64,000 nt of DNA from Paramecium octaurelia (GCA_905182995.1 CAJJDP010000091.1:173553-237552); one strand, 5' to 3'; shown: positions 51,539 to 63,801, counted from the first letter of the stretch. A program made the numbers and translations. Notes: generated by a model from the sequence alone, not told the origin.

Positions 51539-51667
51539 TTTAATATTATAATCCAAAATAATACGAAAATTATTTATTATACTTTTATTAATTGCTTTAA
51601 TATCCAAAATATCCTTCTTTAAATGAATCAGGCTTTCATTAGAATGATTAAATATTTACAAAGTTGT

Positions 51668-51882
51668 TCATCTTCTGTAATCCTGTAAGAACTCATTCCT
51701 TCAAAGTTTACAGCCTTTCAAAATATCTACCATAACAGCAAACTTTTCTAAATTCTTGATTTAATGGTACGCGTTCTGATTAAAGAAAATAAAGCCTTTT
51801 TTTAATTAAGGTCAAAATAAATCAAGGCACACTCAATAGAAAACTAAATTTTGATTTTAGAACCTAAATAGATTGAATTCAT
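51668..51882 (-). CDS. Possible small gene (60 aa)
   Basis: A tentative two-exon model (51882-51731, 51698-51668) with a 32-nt intron; 183 nt. The product is mixed hydrophobic and basic (F-S-I-E-C-A-L-I-Y-F-D near residue 20). A competing frame is also open locally, so the model is weak. No family is recognised. Confidence 0.3.
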
Positions 51883-52159
51883 AATTTCGATTAAGATATA
51901 ATTATACAATTTAGTATATTTAATATTAGATATGTTCAATCATAAATTTATTTCGGCTTCTACACATCAACAATATAATTAAAGGCTATTCTGATCACTT
52001 TCTACTCGTATAATTTGATCACTATAAAAATTATTTAATTTTATATTGAAGTTCAATTCAAAAATAAATTTATTGTAAAATTATATTGTTGTTAAAACTA
52101 GCTTGATTCAAATGGCATAATTTAATATTATGAAGTAAAAAGGAGAATGAAATATAAAT

Positions 52160-53256
52160 TCAAGCATCATCTAACCATTTGATTCTTTTTCCATCTTCCC
52201 AAAGTCCATCCTTGATTGTTCCATCATTAAGATAATATTTAGCATTTCCATGCTATTTACCATTCTTCCAACCTCCTTCATATCTTCTACCATCAGCCCA
52301 GTAATATATACCAAACCCATGTTTCTTATCATTAAGATAGGATCCTTCATACTTTCTACCATCCTGCCATTAATAGACTCCTTTTCCATTCATATTGTTA
52401 TCCAACCATTCTCCTATATATCCTCTTCCATCTGCCCATTTGTAAGTACCAAACCCATTTATTTTATTGTCCTTCCATTCTCCATCATAATAGGAGCCAT
52501 CAGCCCAATCGTACCTCCCTTTCCCATGCTTCTTCCCATCTATATAATCTCCACAATATTTTGATTTATCCTACCCTAACATAAATAACTGCAATTTTAC
52601 AGGTTTCGGTTCCTCTTCCATGTTACAAGTCATCCTTCCATTCACCTTCGTACATAGCTCCATTTGAATGTTTATACACTCCCCAACCATTAGCTTTATC
52701 ATCTTTCCATTCTCCTTCGAAAACATCACCGTCAGCGTGATAAAACTTACCCTGTCCACATGCTTTGTTATCAACCCATTACCCCTCATATTTGGCACCA
52801 TCAGGCCATTTTTGTATTCCAAATCCATCTCTTTTTTTGTCTTTCCATTCCCCATCATAGATCGCCCCTGATTAAAACCTATGTTTTATTATTGTATACT
52901 TATATGGTGGATTCTTTACTCGATTCGGATCAGGTGGGGGTTGTGCATTTGCTATTTCTTCTTTAAAATACTACTATTTCATATTGGCACCAGCTTTTTC
53001 TTTCTTTTTTTCTTTCTGCTTTTTATGCTTTTTCCAGTTTCTTTGAATTTTGATTGCAGCATCTCCTTATGAGATTTTTTTTTGTTTCTTAATGCTATGG
53101 TCTGTCTTCTCAACTTGTTTTTGTTCTGGTTAATGATCTGATTTCTCAGTTTTCTCTGACTTATCTTACTTTTCAACTTTTTTCTTTGGTTTCTTTTTAA
53201 TGTTGATTTCCTAAATGGATTCAGGGGTATGGTGCTACCATTAGCAGCCATTACAT
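52160..53256 (-). CDS. IQ-motif and MORN-repeat protein (349 aa)
   Basis: Exons 53256-53239 (six codons), 53210-52590 and 52570-52160; introns of 28 and 19 nt; 1,050 nt. A Lys/Glu-rich N-terminus carries an IQ calmodulin-binding motif ([11 protein letters not shown], about residues 60-70). From about residue 125 to the end are about eight MORN repeats of the type Y-x-G-E-W-K-D-x(4)-G-x-G. MORN proteins bind membranes or act as scaffolds in cilia and cell cortex. The frame seen in a standard-code reading is a shadow; the real frame is the one showing the Tyr/Gly/Trp pattern. The start rests on the short first exon, because the main exon has no upstream in-frame ATG. Confidence 0.85.
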
Positions 53257-53450
53257 GTTTAACCCATTATTATTAATAAAAATTAGTTATCTAAAAATAT
53301 AATATGAGTTGAGACAGCACAAAATTAAATATATATATATAATTCAATAAGCATCAATAAAATTTACTAAATTTTTCATTTAGAAATTGAATTTAAAAGT
53401 CATAAACTCTAAAGAAATTGATTTAAAATAGCCTTTGATATAAAAGAATT

Positions 53451-53876
53451 ATGAATCATATTAAAATAATAAATGATCAATTAAACAAGCAATCAAAAAT
53501 AAAATTAAAAGATAAAATTAATGAACCTGAGATACAATAAATTGATTAACCAAATATACATTAATTAATTGTGTTAGCTGGAGATATCAAAGAATTTTAT
53601 AATGTGAGCATTCAAAAAAGGAAATAATTTGAATGCCTATATGAAATTAGAAATATTTATTGCCAAAATTGTACAGAATTTGGATATTAATCTAAGGACA
53701 TTCTCGCTGCCTTAATGGTCAATAAAGTCACATGCGAACCATTTTATATTCTTGAATTTTTGTTTACCTTTTATTTAGATAGAATTTAGTATAATCTAGA
53801 TGGAAAACATGGAATTTTTGAATAATTTGAATTTATGATAAATTTATAAATATGTAGTTTTTCATTTTTTATATGA
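53451..53876 (+). CDS. Hypothetical protein (141 aa)
   Basis: A single frame of 426 nt from ATG to TGA with several in-frame TAA/TAG. It contains a C-x2-C pair (Y-C-Q-N-C-T-E-F-G-Y, about residue 82) and a hydrophobic/aromatic C-terminal half (Y-I-L-E-F-L-F-T-F-Y-L-D). Its last 15 nt overlap the end of the convergent gene at 53862-55577, so either one of the two 3' ends is mis-modelled (missed intron) or the coding regions truly overlap. No family is recognised. Confidence 0.5.
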
Positions 53877-55577
53877 GGTTTTACTAGGTTAATTACTAGA
53901 AAGTTTAAATGGTTGACAACTCGTTCTTTCTTAGTGTCTGTTGTAATCATATTACTCATGTTTTTTGAAAAGCTTTTGTTCAACTAATTATTATTGGTCC
54001 TTTTTCTTATTGGTCATATCCACTTTATGCATAAAGGATTCTAAACCATAAACTTCAATTTGTCTGGTATTATCTATTACTTTTTTATTTATCTATGGTT
54101 TAAATGTACACTACTTCAATTGCTCATCTTCTTACTACCTTAGTCTAGTACAATTATTACTTTCTTAATTGCGATCTTCTTTATTCTCTGTTGGTTTAAT
54201 ATTACTTAATCTTTTCATGACAATCATCAAAACTATATTAGGAATGCATTTATGAATATTTCATGGATGTTGACACACTTGGGTAGAATGAGCACTCCTT
54301 ATCTGAGTCATCATATTTCTATAAAATAATTTAATTAATTTACTTCTTTTAATAACTATTTTCTATACTCTCCATATTCATTTTTTATCAAATCTTAGAG
54401 AGTTCTATCCACTGCCATTTCCATTGACTTTGGATTTAATTCTGGGTTGAAATTTAATTTGTTTATTTCTTCTTACTTTCTTTCTTCAATATCTGATTGT
54501 CTTGTCTAGTATTCACTATAGAGTCTATCAAATAAAGAATCTTAAGAGATCTTACGATTGGCTATCAATTCACTTTGCTTATTTAGTTTTGGTCTGAATG
54601 AATAATCTTAATATGCCTTGCTTTCTAATTCCAAATTCTTTTCAAGTAGCTTCCTGTTGAATTCTTCTTGTCTTTAATTAAAATCTCCTTTGACTATTTG
54701 ATCATTAATTTTTTAATTAGTTTATGGTTGAAAATCATAAGGCAGATCATCCTAGTAAACTATGTTTTATTTTCGTATGCCATCTTATATTAATCTATCA
54801 ACAACATTCAAACCATCTACTCTATTTTTTTCAGCTAAAATTTAAGATTATAAATTTATTCTAGGTTTGAATAAGTCTTCCTCTTCCCTAAGTTATTTCG
54901 CCGTTAAATAATCAAGTAAAGCCTTTTTATCTTGCATAACTTATTAGTATCTTTCATACAGAGGAGGTTGATCACTATAAGGTCGAGGAGCTTTATTTAA
55001 AGGCTGCTCCTCCTCTTACTAATTTATCATCAATTTTAATTCATCAATATGGGCCTGTCTTTCCTATTCTAATAATTACAGTCTTTCATATATGGGAATT
55101 CCTTCAAATTTAGTATATTTAATTTAGGCAAGCAAATTAGTTTAATCACTCAATTCTGGTCTAAATGATAACTCAGCCAACTAAAATAATTTATATATAT
55201 ACCATTTTTTTCTCTTATTCTAATTTCTAATTCTCCCTTTCTTCTTATACAATAGTTTTTGGTTCTGCTAATTTATCAAAATATGTCGGTTTCTTAGCCT
55301 CTTTATTTTTGAATAGATTCTGTTTCATCACTTACAATTTCTCCTATTAGATTTTTAGTATATCAGGTGTTTATCTGCTAAATTAACTATTTTTGCTTTA
55401 ATCTGTAATTTATGATTATGTCTCCGAGTATTCCTCATTACCTATGCTTGGTGTTTCTATTAACGATTTATCAATGTAGACTGTTTCAACATTCCCATCC
55501 TCTATCAATTTCTTCCTTTACTCTCTTTCTTATTTCAATCTAGACATAATTTCCTGCCTCCTATTCTCGTTAATCAT
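53862..55577 (-). CDS. Coiled-coil protein with repeated F-x-P-x-[IL]-N motifs (547 aa)
   Basis: Four exons (55577-55203, 55180-54344, 54318-54139, 54113-53862) with introns of 22, 25 and 25 nt; 1,644 nt. Highly charged and helical (Glu/Lys/Gln/Arg-rich). A short motif recurs at intervals of about 60-100 residues: F-R-P-E-L-S, F-K-P-R-I-N, F-R-P-K-L-N, F-N-P-E-L-N and F-K-P-Q-I-N, several followed by a helix beginning near S-x-x-I/L-A. The spaced motif resembles binding sites along ciliary or cytoskeletal filament proteins, but I cannot name the family. The third intron restores the last repeat to frame, which supports the model. Confidence 0.7.
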
Positions 55578-55979
55578 ATTTAATTTAAATTATATTAAAA
55601 ACAAATAAGCTTATTATAAAATCTAGTTTTCAATTTTCTCAAATCGAGAATTATCCTATTTTACCAAAATTACTTATCATAGTAAAACAGCCTCAATTAA
55701 TAGCACTCTAATAGAAATAATTATGATAAAGGAGACAATATTTTTTATAACATGATATGGAAATATTAAGATAGGATATTGGATAAGATTTAATTGTACT
55801 TTTACATAACTGAATCTATACAATCTAGCATTTCAGAAATAGTTAAGGGTATTTAATTATTTTTTCTTTTTAATTTCAAACTCTTAAATCAAGTTTTGAA
55901 TTTAACGTATCTGTTTATAATATTAGGTCCTTAGTATTTTTACTTAATGTATTTAATTTGCAGAGTAAAATTATATATA
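55578..55979. other. Spacer, no gene seen
   Basis: About 400 nt of A+T-rich sequence between two minus-strand genes; no coding frame is recognised. Confidence 0.45.
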
Positions 55980-56594
55980 TCACTTAAATCTAGTCATTGG
56001 CTATTTTTGAGTTCTTATGACAACCGATCTACCTCTAATTACTCCTCTTGATGGTTTTGACTAAGTCTAGCGTTTTTATTCTTCTTCCAAAGTGCTTTCT
56101 CTAAATACCACTAGGCCTAATAACTTTTCATGTTTTTTGAGTTATCTTATAAATCCTTCATTTGGACAGATCACACTTCGTTTAGCTTTAACATGCTAAT
56201 ATGATTTGATATAACTCCATTTAAAGAATCTCATTATAAAATATATTACTATTGCTGCAGAACGAGATACACCAGCAGCACAATGAACTAAAATTGGTCC
56301 TCTCTTTAACCATATTGACATAAATTCATAACATTCATCAAAATGCTATGATAAATCATAAGATGGATCATCGATGGCATCAATAACTTTATGTGCTATT
56401 CCTTATGCTGGTTCAATATTCAAGTCTTTAGCAACAGTCAATACTGCAACGAGTTGATGTTTCTGTTACCATTTTTTATCCAAAGCTGCATAAAAGTCTC
56501 CCAAATATAATGTTCCACTTGTTAGAGTGTTTTCGAGTATGACATTAGCACAAACAACTTTATATTTTTCCATAAAATCAACAAAAGTTCTCAT
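55980..56594 (-). CDS. Dual-specificity protein phosphatase (204 aa)
   Basis: A single exon of 615 nt. The phosphatase loop [10 protein letters not shown] has the nucleophile Cys105 and phosphate-binding Arg111. The general acid lies in the upstream I-D-D-P-S-Y-D-L stretch (Asp 75 or 76). Fold markers such as L-Y-L-G-D at 29-33 and the [10 protein letters not shown] block after the loop match the DUSP family. There is no rhodanese or CH2 docking domain; a short basic tail (about 175-204) ends the protein. Substrate unknown (MAP kinases or others). Its start lies only 29 nt from the divergent gene at 56624. Confidence 0.92.
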
Positions 56595-56623
56595 TTATTT
56601 ATAATATTAAAATATAAATAAAA

Positions 56624-56971
56624 ATGAGCAAATAAATTCAAAAAAAATAATTGCACATCCTCTCCAAATCCAAATTAGCCAGAGTGAAGGAAAGAAACGA
56701 GGAAGAGAACATCTTTAAATCTTTCATATAATTGCATATTGATTAAAGAGAGAACTATCACATAGACATTAGTGATTAGCAATTAAAGGACAAAAAAGAA
56801 TTTTAAAGATTGTGTCAATCCATTAAAAAAAATGATGTGTCTACTCGGTTTCATAAATAACGACAATCTCAGTCTCTTTAATAAAGCCCATAAATAAAGG
56901 TTTGGTTCTAAACACCTTTGTTGTAGAAAGCGCATCGAAAATTTTAGAAAACCCCATTCCCAAAATAATGA
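56624..56971 (+). CDS. Hypothetical basic protein (115 aa)
   Basis: A single exon of 348 nt with frequent in-frame TAA/TAG. It is Lys/Gln/His-rich, predicted helical at residues 15-45 (R-V-K-E-R-N-E-E-E-N-I-F-K-S-F) and then Ser/Gln-rich. No signal peptide, membrane segment or known motif is seen. It is transcribed divergently from the phosphatase with a 29-nt shared start region. Confidence 0.6.
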
Positions 56972-57255
56972 GTATCAATTTATAGTTTTGTATCATATCA
57001 ATTGTCAAACCCCACTATTTCAATTTAACAATCTCTTCTCGTCTTCATTTTCCTTTAATTCATTCCTAAAATAGTTTTGCTTTTGAAAACAGCGTCCATT
57101 CAAATGATTATTAGTTGCGTTAACATATTCAATTCCTTCAATAATTTAGGAATTGATGCATATTCGCGTTATTATATAATTTCTACCTCAATAAAAATCC
57201 TCTTACTAATACATTTTATATAATTATATGATTATTATTATTATTCATACAATAT
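56972..57255. other. Convergent spacer
   Basis: A+T-rich sequence between convergent genes. A plus-strand frame near 57010-57080 is too short to support. Confidence 0.45.
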
Positions 57256-57768
57256 TCAAATTATTTATTTTTATCCTCTTATATCACATGTAAACACTCT
57301 TAAATATTATAGGTAATCTATAACACTAGCCAACAAGAAGGGATCTTTAACCTATAAAATTTATTGAAATAATACTCCATCTAACTACATGTTTGTGTCT
57401 GGAAACATTTTTTCAGGATTCTCTAGGAATTCCCAAAGCTTTTTTCTAGTCCAATAGAATTTTTAGGCTGTCAAATCTTTACCATAATTTGAAAACTTCT
57501 TAGATCCATTTCTTCTTAAATAAACTGTTCTCAAGGATGGTCCTAAATACAAGTCTTAGTCTCTTTATTAATACAAGAGTACATACAAATCATGACAACC
57601 AGCACAATTGTGATTAAAGAATGTTCGACCTTTTGTTAAGTCCCCATTAGGAATCTCTATTTCAATTTCATTCTGGTTTTTCACTTGACCCTTTCTTCTG
57701 AATTTTTAACTAGACTAGCCTCGTAATTCATATCCAACATCCCCATCGTACATCTTTCTTGATCTCAT
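57256..57768 (-). CDS. Divergent mitochondrial-type cytochrome c (170 aa)
   Basis: A class I cytochrome c electron carrier between complexes III and IV. Single exon, 513 nt. The haem attachment site C-A-G-C-H is at 55-59, preceded by G-D-L-T-K-G-R-x-F-F as in cytochrome c (G-D-x-x-K-G-x-x-x-F). G-P-S-L is at 76-79, Y-W-T-R-K-K-L-W-E-F-L-E-N-P follows, and the axial Met is probably Met127 (P-D-T-N-M). Compared with the usual ~105 residues it has a ~40-residue charged N-terminal extension, about six extra residues between C-x2-C-H and G-P, and a longer C-terminus. Ciliate cytochromes c are known to be divergent. Membership is clear; its exact role is inferred. Confidence 0.85.
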
Positions 57769-58250
57769 TTTATTTACAATGAGAAATTATTATTTCCAAA
57801 AATTGTAAATACATATATAAATCTTATTTTATTATAATATTAATATTCTGAACAGTACTATCACTATCTAACCCATTTAATTTAACTAAAAACAAAACTT
57901 ATGGTCTATTCAAATGAATTATTATTTCCATTTCTATAATAGAAACTAAATTATGTTATTTATGAATTCTCTTAACATTTATTCTACTTCATTCGATTGC
58001 AATCCAACTGTTATTCCTTTATTTAAGTGAATTCAATGTATTGAAATCTTCTCTCCCCAAATTCTCCATTAGTTGATCTGATAATCTAATATCAAATAAA
58101 CAGGGAAACCAAGCAAAGGAATTTCATTTGCTATTAAAATTATATCGTGTTCTTAGAGAAATTTAAACTATATATCAGTAGATATTATAAAGAAACAGGA
58201 TTGATCAATAAATATGTTTTATGTAGAATTGATAATTATTATTACAATTA
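57769..58250. other. Divergent promoter region
   Basis: About 480 nt between the cytochrome c start (minus) and the SNAP start (plus). No additional gene is recognised. Confidence 0.45.
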
Positions 58251-59251
58251 ATGAAATAAGACAATAGTTAAGAGAAGGAGGCAGATAAGAAGTTTAAGAA
58301 AGGCAAAGAAGCGTATGTCTCATAATTTAAATTGTTTTAGTTTAACAACTGGTGTGTTTTAGTGGAAAAAGGATTATAATTTGGGCGCGATGTAATTTGA
58401 GGAGGCTGCTAAGTTGTATAAGGAATGCAAGAATTCTTAGAAGGAAAAAGAAGCACTGAAGTTAGCTATTGAATGCAATGAGAAATTAAATGATACTTGG
58501 GCAGTGGGTAGAAACTATGAAGCCCTTCTTAATTCTCTTATTGATAATTCCAGCAATGATTACAAAGAACTTATGGAATGGTCATAGAAGGCTGGAATTT
58601 ATTTCAAGGTTTCAGATTCAGGTATGAAATCAATCTAAGTACTGAATAAAGTGGCCAAGTAAAATTGATAGCTTTTCTTCAGGTATTTAATTAAAAGACA
58701 ACAATATGAAATGGCAGAGAAGGTAATTTTGGAAGCCTTGGCTGAAGCAGAGGATCAATAGGCTCCATCCACTAGAACTGACATCATAAGCTCTTATGTG
58801 GAGATTTTGATTGAGACTCAACAATACCACAAAGTGGCTGATTTATATATGAAGGAGATTACGAAGTTCAGAGAAGAACATATGAAATATCCACTCAGCC
58901 AATACGCTTTGATTGTTATTGTGATGTACATCTTGCAAGATGAGATCATTAGAGCCAATCAAGAATTAGAGCAATTAATAATTTAGTATGAATAGACCAT
59001 TAATAATAAATAGAGTGTACAATTTCCATAAATCCTCAGAGTTTCGAGTAGTTGATTAGATATTGAATTCCTATGAGAAAGGAGATTAGAATTAATTTAA
59101 TGAGGCAATTACCAAATCCTGCGTGACATCTATATATCCTCCAAATGTAATTATAGAACTTAATCAATTAGATTGTACGAGCCCTAAGAAAAGTTAAAGT
59201 CAGAGTGATCAACATTCATCAAAAATAAAATATTTAACAGCAAGAACTTGA
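58251..59251 (+). CDS. Gamma-SNAP-like NSF attachment protein (306 aa)
   Basis: An adaptor that recruits the ATPase NSF to SNARE complexes during vesicle fusion. Four exons with introns 58313-58340 (28 nt), 58659-58682 (24 nt) and 58986-59013 (28 nt); 921 nt. Tetratricopeptide-like helical pairs run through the protein. The start K-K-F-K-K-G-K-E-A-L followed by W-K-K-D-Y-x-x-x-A-x-x-F-E-E-A-A-K-L-Y-K is typical of the family, as are the middle A-x-x-Y-E and Q-Y-H-K-V-A-D-L-Y patterns. The length matches gamma-SNAPs (about 310 aa). All three introns are required to keep the helical repeat in frame. Confidence 0.85.
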
Positions 59252-60059
59252 TTAAGGACATGAAGAAGTAGACTACGAATAGGAATTAGCAAAAAAGATC
59301 CTTTGATTATGATTATTAAATCAAAATACACAATTTTATTCTCTTAGAAGAGAACATGAATAGAATAATCAGTCTTTATAAAATATAATATTAAATGTAT
59401 TTAGTAAGATTGACAACTAATGCATACACAACACGAAATATACCATTGAGATCTCCTGAAAAAACCTCTTCCATTATTATTTAACTCCGCAATTATATCC
59501 TTTTAGGCCCTTAGGATAACATAAAAATAGTGAAATTTACTAAAAGCATTTGAAGGTAGAAATTAATTTCTAAACTTAAGCAACATTCAACATTGGTGAT
59601 ATTATTGAAGGCAAAGTAGATTTTTATTAAAATGAAGATGTCATTGCTCATAAAATTCGATATTTAAGATGAAAATATTATGATTTCTTTACTGAATTAA
59701 ATTTTATTAACATTTTTTTTACTATTGAGATATCTTTTTCTTTATTAGACAATCTCAAAATATTAAAACTAATTGTAATTATATCTCAATTTAAAATCAT
59801 TAAGAAGAGAAGTATTGCTTTCCAAATTTCTAAATAGTGGGAATACAACTTAGATAAATCATTAGACCAGAATCTTAAATATCTTGTTTGCTTGTATTCT
59901 GTAGTCACCAAAAAAATTCGATGCTGAGGAGATAGTTACCAATTATGGTTTACTTAAAAATCATAGTCATCCTCAACAGCCTTAAAGAGTTGTAGGCAAC
60001 ATTACTTGATGAAATCTGCAAATTAAAATGAAAAATATATATGGTTTTATGGAAGTTGC
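59252..60059. other. Non-coding or heavily decayed sequence
   Basis: At 59350-59670 (plus strand) fragments in all three frames have coding-like composition, e.g. F-N-I-G-D-I-I-E-G-K-V-D-F, loosely like an arrestin-type beta sandwich, but no single splice model joins them. It may be a pseudogene. The remainder shows nothing. Confidence 0.3.
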
Positions 60060-60482
60060 AAATTGTAATGCGAATATAAAACATATTCTTCACTATTCAA
60101 ATTAGCATTTTCTAATCAGCAAAGACCTTAAACTTACTATCTGACTTTATTTGATTCCTTAACGTTAATATCCACTAAAAATTTATAAATTAAGAGGCCT
60201 TTGATATACTAGTTAAAAATCCATGCCTTATACTCAATTATTTTTAAAATTTTATATATGATTTATCGAAGATGATATAAATTGGTTGTTTTTCTCAATT
60301 TGAAAAATTACATTTAATGGTAGCACAAAAATTTGAAGAGAATGTTTCTTCCAAACCAAATCGAAGCCTTCTGCCAATGAATTCTCTGGAGAGTGATTGT
60401 CTGCAAAATTATTTTTGTGTCTGGTTTATAGTTCATTTCTATATGTGATTATCCTTTCAGTTTGAAAATCATTGAAATTCAT
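60060..60482 (-). pseudogene. Second relic of the K+ channel gene, inverted
   Basis: The reverse strand from 60482 opens with the start of the intact channel (MNFNDFQTERIIT at 30615) and keeps F-A-D-N, S-P-E-N-S-L and E-G-F-D-L-V-W-K-K-H. Similarity continues with indels through the region before S1 and fades near 60060. Frame changes and the loss of everything from S1 onward show that it is not functional. It lies about 100 nt downstream of the inverted giant-protein C-terminus, preserving the gene order of the intact pair. Confidence 0.8.
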
Positions 60483-60583
60483 GGCCAAAAATAAATTGAA
60501 ATTATTATTTATATATTACATTTGACATAATCAAAATGTTGATACTTAATTTATTATATAGCTTCATATGTTGAAAATTAATG

Positions 60584-63500
60584 TCATTCATCTGATTTCG
60601 TTTTGTTAATCAACTTAGTTAATGGTTGAATGATAGTGTTATTTTCATTATTTGTCGATAAAATCTATTATGGTCTCAACAATTTTAAAGAGAAATGTCC
60701 AGGGAATAGCTATGAACGATTTGAAGAAATATGAAAAACTAAAGCAAATATAAATCTAAATTACATCTTTCTCTCTCAATTCTACTATGATATTTAATAA
60801 TTCCGAAAAGATATATCTTTATTTTTTTATATCTCTCCATCACGATCTTTCTCCTCTAACCTTTATTTACAAGCCAACTGTCCAATAATCGGCGAAACCT
60901 CAATTTTGATTTCAGTTTGTCTCTAATGAAATCCTTGATCTTGTCTATTAACTCCTCCATAGATTATAAATATCCATGCATTAAACTTTAAATAAAAGTA
61001 ATTAATAAATAGATATTTGTTATAATTATAGATAATATAGCAATAGTAGAAAACTTGCGTGTTATTGATAATGAAAGGACTGCAAACAATGTAAAAGTGC
61101 ATAACAACGTACTCTTTTATTCTAATTAATTTAGATTTTTTGTTTTAAAAGGTAAAACCATTTAATTTGTCAAAAAATAGGAAAGTTAAATAATAAATAA
61201 AAGCGTGCATTTAATTACAATATTGTCTTGGTAAAATGTAATGGTAATCATTATCAACTCCCTACTGACAATCCTAATTATTTCCCAGTAATAGGCTTTA
61301 TGCTAGTATTCTAAATACAAGTATCCCCATTATTTTCTAATATCATATTTTTAAAGCGAATTTCTATTTTTTGTTAAGTATAATATAAATATTCCTGGTA
61401 CTATAGCTCCAATCATGATTATAAGAACAATAAGATAAGGAATCCATTATTGATGAAGAGATGTTTCAAATTAATAAGCCAAATCACCTTGGATCCATTT
61501 TATGCCTGATAATGTCCTAAATGATAATGAAGATATCAATAATTAGATCACCTATATTTAGAAATAGCAAAACAAATATAAGACACAAGTTGTTGGCACT
61601 ACTTCATTATAAACTATCTTCTTTAAACCTTTCAATAAGAAGTATACAGATAAGTATATCCATCCATAAAACAGTGGACAAATGATACTATAGATGATTT
61701 TCACATAAATGATTCCCTCTTAAAAATACTAAGCTAAAAAGCAATCTGTCGTTAATAGTAACATAGTTTAAGAATTCCCAGTAATATTATAATAATCCTT
61801 AAATGCTTATGGAATTTCTACATTAAAATTTATAATAATAGCCAATATTTGTAAATAATTTGTAAACATTTTCATTATTGGACCAGTTTGTTTATTATTG
61901 TTAATTATTAATTATCTTGTTCCTACTTTATTTTTCTATAATTCTAATATGAGTTTCTCAACTCCATTTGCTGATAAATAGATTGAAAGTAAATTCCTAA
62001 AATTATTGTAATATAAAATACCATAAAGTTATCAATATAATATAAATAATTTATTTATCCAAGTTCTCACACTTTTAACATTAATATAATTTCTTAAGAC
62101 TATATTAGCCATTTCCTCTGCTATTGTATTAATCACAAGCTTCACAACTAGCTCCTAATTAGCCAATTTCACAAGTCTCATCTCCTTATTTCCACCCACC
62201 TAAACAGTTCTCTATTCTATTTTAACAATATTCAATAATTTCACTATTTATATAGGGTCTCCAATATCCAGCTTTTAATTAAAGTTAAGCAGGTGTTATT
62301 GATGCTGTTGTATCTTCATCCTTAAATTAACAAGTTGTTGCATTTATAGTTACTGAATATTACTTTTTGTTAATGTCACATAAATAGCAAGCATTATCAG
62401 TTAGATTCTTATATTCTCCTAATTGACATGGATATGTTTGAATCTATAAAATTAATTTATATTTAGAATTATAATCCCTTATCTAATAAGGATAGGAGTC
62501 TTCATAAATGGGGATTTAAACACTATTACAACTAATTTATAAGATTAGTTTAGATTAATCATTCTCAGTCCCGTAATAAATAATTAAATCATCAAAATTA
62601 TAATCTTGTGTCTCTTAATCAAACGTTTTTCTATTGTAATTTGTATAATTATTTGTAAAAACGATTTCTTAGGAACCATACTGATATCCACTTTCAATTA
62701 AACATTCACTATTATTAAGATGAAATTGTTATTCATTGTAAGCATTTAAAGCTAAGACTCTCAATTTTAAATGCCAATGTTAGTATTCTTATTGATTTAT
62801 ATCAAAATATTGATACGTCTAAATTTATTAACCACTCGGCAATTTTAAGATCAATAATTATGAGGAATTTAATTAATTAGTTAAGTAAGCGTTAATCTAC
62901 CCATTATTTTAAGTGTTTAACGTTGAAAATTACATATTTTTATATATTATTGTAAGTTAAGTTGAGTGAGATGAACTAATATTACCATATCCATATGCAG
63001 TATTATTATTGAAATAGTTGAATGTTTTATTTAATTCAGGTAAACTTTGGTTTCCGAGATATATGGCACCTCCTTCTTATGCTGTATTTGATACTATAAG
63101 GTTATTCTGAAGCATTAGATTAGTAGTGTCTCCATCATATTAAATGGTTCCTCCTTATTCAACTGCTAGATTTTCACTTAAAATACTATTTATTATCTTT
63201 AGACCAACTTATTTGCTAACTATACAGACTCCTTTAGTTGCTTAATTTCTATAACAGAATATAGTGTCTAATGTTAACTGAGACAGTTTCTTTTGATCTT
63301 AACTTTGAAATTCTTACACAACGCATAAACATCCATTTTCACCACATTAATTATCAGTTAACCATATATTTGACAAAATAACATTTTCTGATTACAACTC
63401 AATTAATTTAATAAGAATAAGTCCTGATTAACAAATTTGGCACTTATTATTTGAAAATTAGCTTGATTTTATTGATATTGAATCTCTATTTTTTACATTT

Positions 63501-63801
63501 GTTATTTACACTAAACTTTCAATCTAATTTTCGGGTTCATCTATAAAATTTGATAAATTTATTAATTCATAAGTTGAGTTTGTTAATTATAATGTTTGTT
63601 AATTTTGACAGTCTTTTGACAATTTTTCCTAATTACTAATTACTTAATTAATCTAGATTGTTTATAATCTTGGGTCATCTTTGTACCATTAAAAGTTTTT
63701 CATTTTGAGACCAATAATTTCTATTTTACATTGTTAGTCTATAAATATAATATTTTTATAATACCTGCTGAAAAGCTAATTTAAATTATAGAATTCTGGT
63801 A
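60584..63801 (-). CDS. Giant surface protein copy D, C-terminal part, inverted
   Basis: The reverse complement is closely similar to 25367-28103 followed by 29880-30345. It covers Cys motifs (C-Q-I-C-Q-S-G-L, then G-E-N-G-C-L-C), the Q-L-G-E-Y-K-N-L block, the second Cys cluster, membrane helices and the basic tail. The last intron seen in copies B and C is conserved (26 nt), and TGA is at 60584-60586. The 5' part lies beyond the gap at 63802. Its total length matches copy C once the 28833-29879 repeat is left out, which argues that that repeat is an assembly artefact. I saw no damage in the parts I read, so the gene may be functional. Confidence 0.65.

Noticed and set aside
52171..52858. Met-rich minus-strand frames over the MORN region
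   Set aside because: Frame-shifted shadows of the MORN repeats; the adjacent frame gives Y-x-G-E-W repeats and an intact splice.
52979..53251. Lys/Arg-rich 90-residue minus-strand frame starting at 53251
   Set aside because: The neighbouring frame contains the IQ motif and joins to the MORN repeats; this frame ends without continuation.
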